Positions 62,527 through 64,000 of a stretch of DNA of 64,000 bases are shown in pieces. The DNA is taken from assembly GCA_016841005.1 (NCBI GenBank), contig JAEORG010000035.1, positions 1 through 64,000 on the forward strand. Reading direction: 5' to 3'. The position numbers and the translations under genes are program-made. How positions within the stretch are numbered: position 1 is the first letter of the stretch; every line of letters begins with the position of its first letter. The stretch is from Candidatus Thorarchaeota archaeon. GTDB lineage: Archaea > Asgardarchaeota > Thorarchaeia > Thorarchaeales > Thorarchaeaceae. The notes under the pieces are model-generated. The model saw only the letters and a list, made by a program, of their open reading frames with translations. It ran no database searches and was not told the DNA's origin.

Positions 62527-62730
62527 ATGGGAAAGGTCCATTCATTTATCGAAGACGAAAATGGAGGCCCTCTTGTTGAGGAAAGCCTTCTACTTGGTCT
62601 AGCTGTTGTCACAATTTCAATTGTGATTGCTGTGATTCTTCAAGCAACTGGTTGGGCACAAGAAGCAGTAGCAGGTCTTCTTCAATTGCTTCAGGACAGC
62701 TGGAATGGGCTTACCAATCTTTTTCCTTAG
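62527..62730 (+). CDS. Flp/Fap-like mini-pilin candidate
   Basis: 67 residues with one long hydrophobic segment (about residues 17-41, PLVEESLLLGLAVVTISIVIAVILQ) preceded by a charged N-terminus FIEDENGG, closely resembling Flp pilins (charged start, Glu at position 5 of the hydrophobic stretch, then hydrophobic helix). A GG before PLVEE could be a processing site. The C-terminal half is a second, shorter amphipathic helix (QEAVAGLLQLLQDSWNGL). It directly follows the TadA-like ATPase. Confidence 0.65.
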   Translation: MGKVHSFIEDENGGPLVEESLLLGLAVVTISIVIAVILQATGWAQEAVAGLLQLLQDSWNGLTNLFP

Positions 62731-62850
62731 TAATTGATTGGTCAAACTTCTTACATACCTGTATCAATTTACTAGAATAGGTATGCTCTTGAGAAATCCT
62801 TATTTGCCAAGCTTAGCGGTCTGGGGTAGGTTTGGATATATCCAGTATCT

Positions 62851-62925
62851 GCTCCGGTAGTGTAGTCCGGCCCAGCATGGGGGACTCTCGATCCCCCGAC
62901 CCGGGTTCGAATCCCGGCCGGAGCA
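62851..62925 (+). tRNA. tRNA-Glu (CUC anticodon)
   Basis: Acceptor GCTCCGG (62851-62857) pairs with CCGGAGC (62918-62924), discriminator A, encoded CCA at 62926-62928. D arm GTGTAGTCCGGCCCAGCAT, anticodon stem GGGGA/TCCCC with loop CTCTCGA (anticodon CTC), T arm CCGGG-TTCGAAT-CCCGG. No intron. The overall sequence is close to archaeal tRNA-Glu. Confidence 0.95.
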
Positions 62926-62931
62926 CCATTC

Positions 62932-64000
62932 TTAACCAATAAGAAATCTGCGTCTAATCTCAGGAATAACAGCTATTCCGATGGCGATAGTAAGTCCAAT
63001 AATAAGACCATATAATCCAATACCCTCTGTTGCATTGGCATCTTGAGATGTTGTAATTATGTAAATCATACCAGATGATGCATCCAATCCTCCTATTGGG
63101 TCGATTTGGTATTGTAAGATATGAATGCCTGCAGTTGGAGGAATTGATATGTGGAACTCAGAAATTCCATTTGCGCCTGATTGAGTATTACCTTCACTAG
63201 ACAACCAGCTATATTCTATTAGTATACCTTCAGGATAAGATCCGTTGAGTGCTTGGAGTTGAATTTTTACACGAATAGAAGCTAGAGGGGCAATAATTTC
63301 ATAATCCTTGAGTATTACCTGAAGTGGTATTATCTGACTTACCGAGAATGAATATTCTTTAGAATATGAGAGTTCATAGTCAGTTTGGTTGCCTTGATAT
63401 GTTATATAAACATGGTAGTATCCTTCTAAGTTAGGACTTTGAAATTCAATCCTTGCTGATCCATCTGCCTTGGTGTTAACAAAGATTGTTTCATTTGTAA
63501 TTGATAAGGTAAATTGAATTATTCTTTCTGAAAGTGGTCCCCGATAATCCTGTAATTTTACATCAATATTGACAACTTGTTGCGGCGATGCGAACCCTAG
63601 TATGTTTGAGGAAATGATTTCTACTATTGGTCTGGTCCAAATATAGAGTGATAGTACGAATGAATTGTTTTTCAGTAGATTGTCTTTTGTTACATTGAGA
63701 TATAATTCCCGAAGACCTTTCTCACCTTCAATTGGAAACTGAACAAGAATTTGTGATTGATTAGAAAAAAATGTTGTTAAAGTGATATTCGTGGTTGGAT
63801 CTATGATGCTGATAACACCATCAGATAGAGGACGTAGATATGCATCTAATGCATCTATTTCTAGTGTAAGATTCTTTCCGATTTCTGCAGAGCCTAGTGG
63901 AATTACAGAAAGGTTCAGTGGTGTTCCTACATCTAGAGAGATATCAATAATGGACGACTTGTACCTATCAGTTCCATCATATTCAAATGTAAGAACGTGT
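62932..64000 (-). CDS. Membrane-anchored beta-repeat surface protein (C-terminal part)
   Basis: Open from the right edge of the window to the stop at 62932; I translated the strand throughout and found no interruption, so about 356 residues are visible and the start is outside. Beta-rich Ig-like repeats with NxS/T sequons (for example LYLNVTKDNLLKNNS, YHVYITYQGNQTDY) are followed by a single transmembrane helix near the C-terminus (YGLIIGLTIAIGIAVIP) and a basic tail RRRFLIG. This is the layout of an S-layer or adhesin-like protein. It belongs to the same type as the protein at 56-59 kb. Confidence 0.78.
   Translation of the reverse strand, partial: HVLTFEYDGTDRYKSSIIDISLDVGTPLNLSVIPLGSAEIGKNLTLEIDALDAYLRPLSDGVISIIDPTTNITLTTFFSNQSQILVQFPIEGEKGLRELYLNVTKDNLLKNNSFVLSLYIWTRPIVEIISSNILGFASPQQVVNIDVKLQDYRGPLSERIIQFTLSITNETIFVNTKADGSARIEFQSPNLEGYYHVYITYQGNQTDYELSYSKEYSFSVSQIIPLQVILKDYEIIAPLASIRVKIQLQALNGSYPEGILIEYSWLSSEGNTQSGANGISEFHISIPPTAGIHILQYQIDPIGGLDASSGMIYIITTSQDANATEGIGLYGLIIGLTIAIGIAVIPEIRRRFLIG

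Noticed and set aside
62831..62845. GGATATATCC as TATA box of tRNA-Glu
   Set aside because: It lies only about 10-15 bases before the tRNA, too close for a normal archaeal TATA box; I see no better candidate.
1..64000. CRISPR arrays, transposases, integrase or prophage genes
   Set aside because: I saw no direct-repeat/spacer array, no transposase motif and no terminal inverted repeats. The gene content is housekeeping, so no mobile element is called.

Overview
The window is a densely coded archaeal chromosome segment with no gene-free stretch over 300 bases, no insertion sequence and no CRISPR array. The gene set points to an Asgard-type archaeon, with a Thorarchaeia-like lineage my best guess. 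It combines the PolD small subunit with an Rpb8-like RNA polymerase subunit and ribosomal protein S30e, which are typical of TACK/Asgard lineages and absent from most Euryarchaeota. It also has an MglA-like small GTPase next to a double-roadblock protein, which suits Asgard archaea, and archaeal-style tRNA introns. Assignment to Asgard is an inference and needs a marker-gene tree.

Layout. 1-8.2 kb: PolD small subunit, orc1/cdc6-1 with an origin-like repeat cluster upstream, then a transcription and replication block (METTL5-like methyltransferase, exosome Csl4, Rpo11, RNase III-like protein, TFS, an OB-fold-like protein, PCNA, primase PriS, Gins51, two small unknowns). 8.2-16.7 kb: a redox operon of HdrC, HdrB, a short HdrA, an HdrA-ferredoxin-MvhD fusion and a 754-residue winged-helix/ferredoxin protein, followed by acyl-CoA dehydrogenase. 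16.6-24 kb: RNA-processing genes (SPOUT methyltransferase, archease, Elp3), a tRNA-Ser with intron, a thiolase, a stand-alone 5S rRNA and RNase HII. 24-36 kb: C/D-box RNP core (fibrillarin, Nop5), pyrimidine synthesis (PyrD, PyrK, PyrG), S30e, a DUF460 protein, and HerA/NurA. 36-45.5 kb: GTPase/unknown/double-roadblock operon, HD phosphohydrolase with an HTH regulator, GPN GTPase, Trm-G10-like methyltransferase, UPF0200/UPF0201 pair, a 2H phosphoesterase, tRNA-Pro with intron, and an HDAC-family deacetylase. 45.5-55.2 kb: second replication block (Hel308, MCM, Gins23, RFC small and large, TruA, a winged-helix regulator with orc1/cdc6-2). 55.2-64 kb: tRNA-Gly with an unusual T-arm intron, an orphan KorA, two large secreted or anchored surface proteins, Rpo8, TFB, a TadA/VirB11-like ATPase with a mini-pilin candidate, and tRNA-Glu.

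Together the window holds most of an archaeal replisome: two Orc1/Cdc6 initiators, MCM, both GINS subunits, primase small subunit, PCNA, both clamp-loader subunits and the PolD small subunit. The repeat cluster upstream of cdc6-1 is a good origin candidate. The most promising leads for undescribed biology are the Hdr-linked winged-helix/ferredoxin protein next to an acyl-CoA dehydrogenase, the GTPase/unknown/roadblock operon, the T-arm tRNA intron, and the palindrome that may control cdc6-2 together with its partner regulator.
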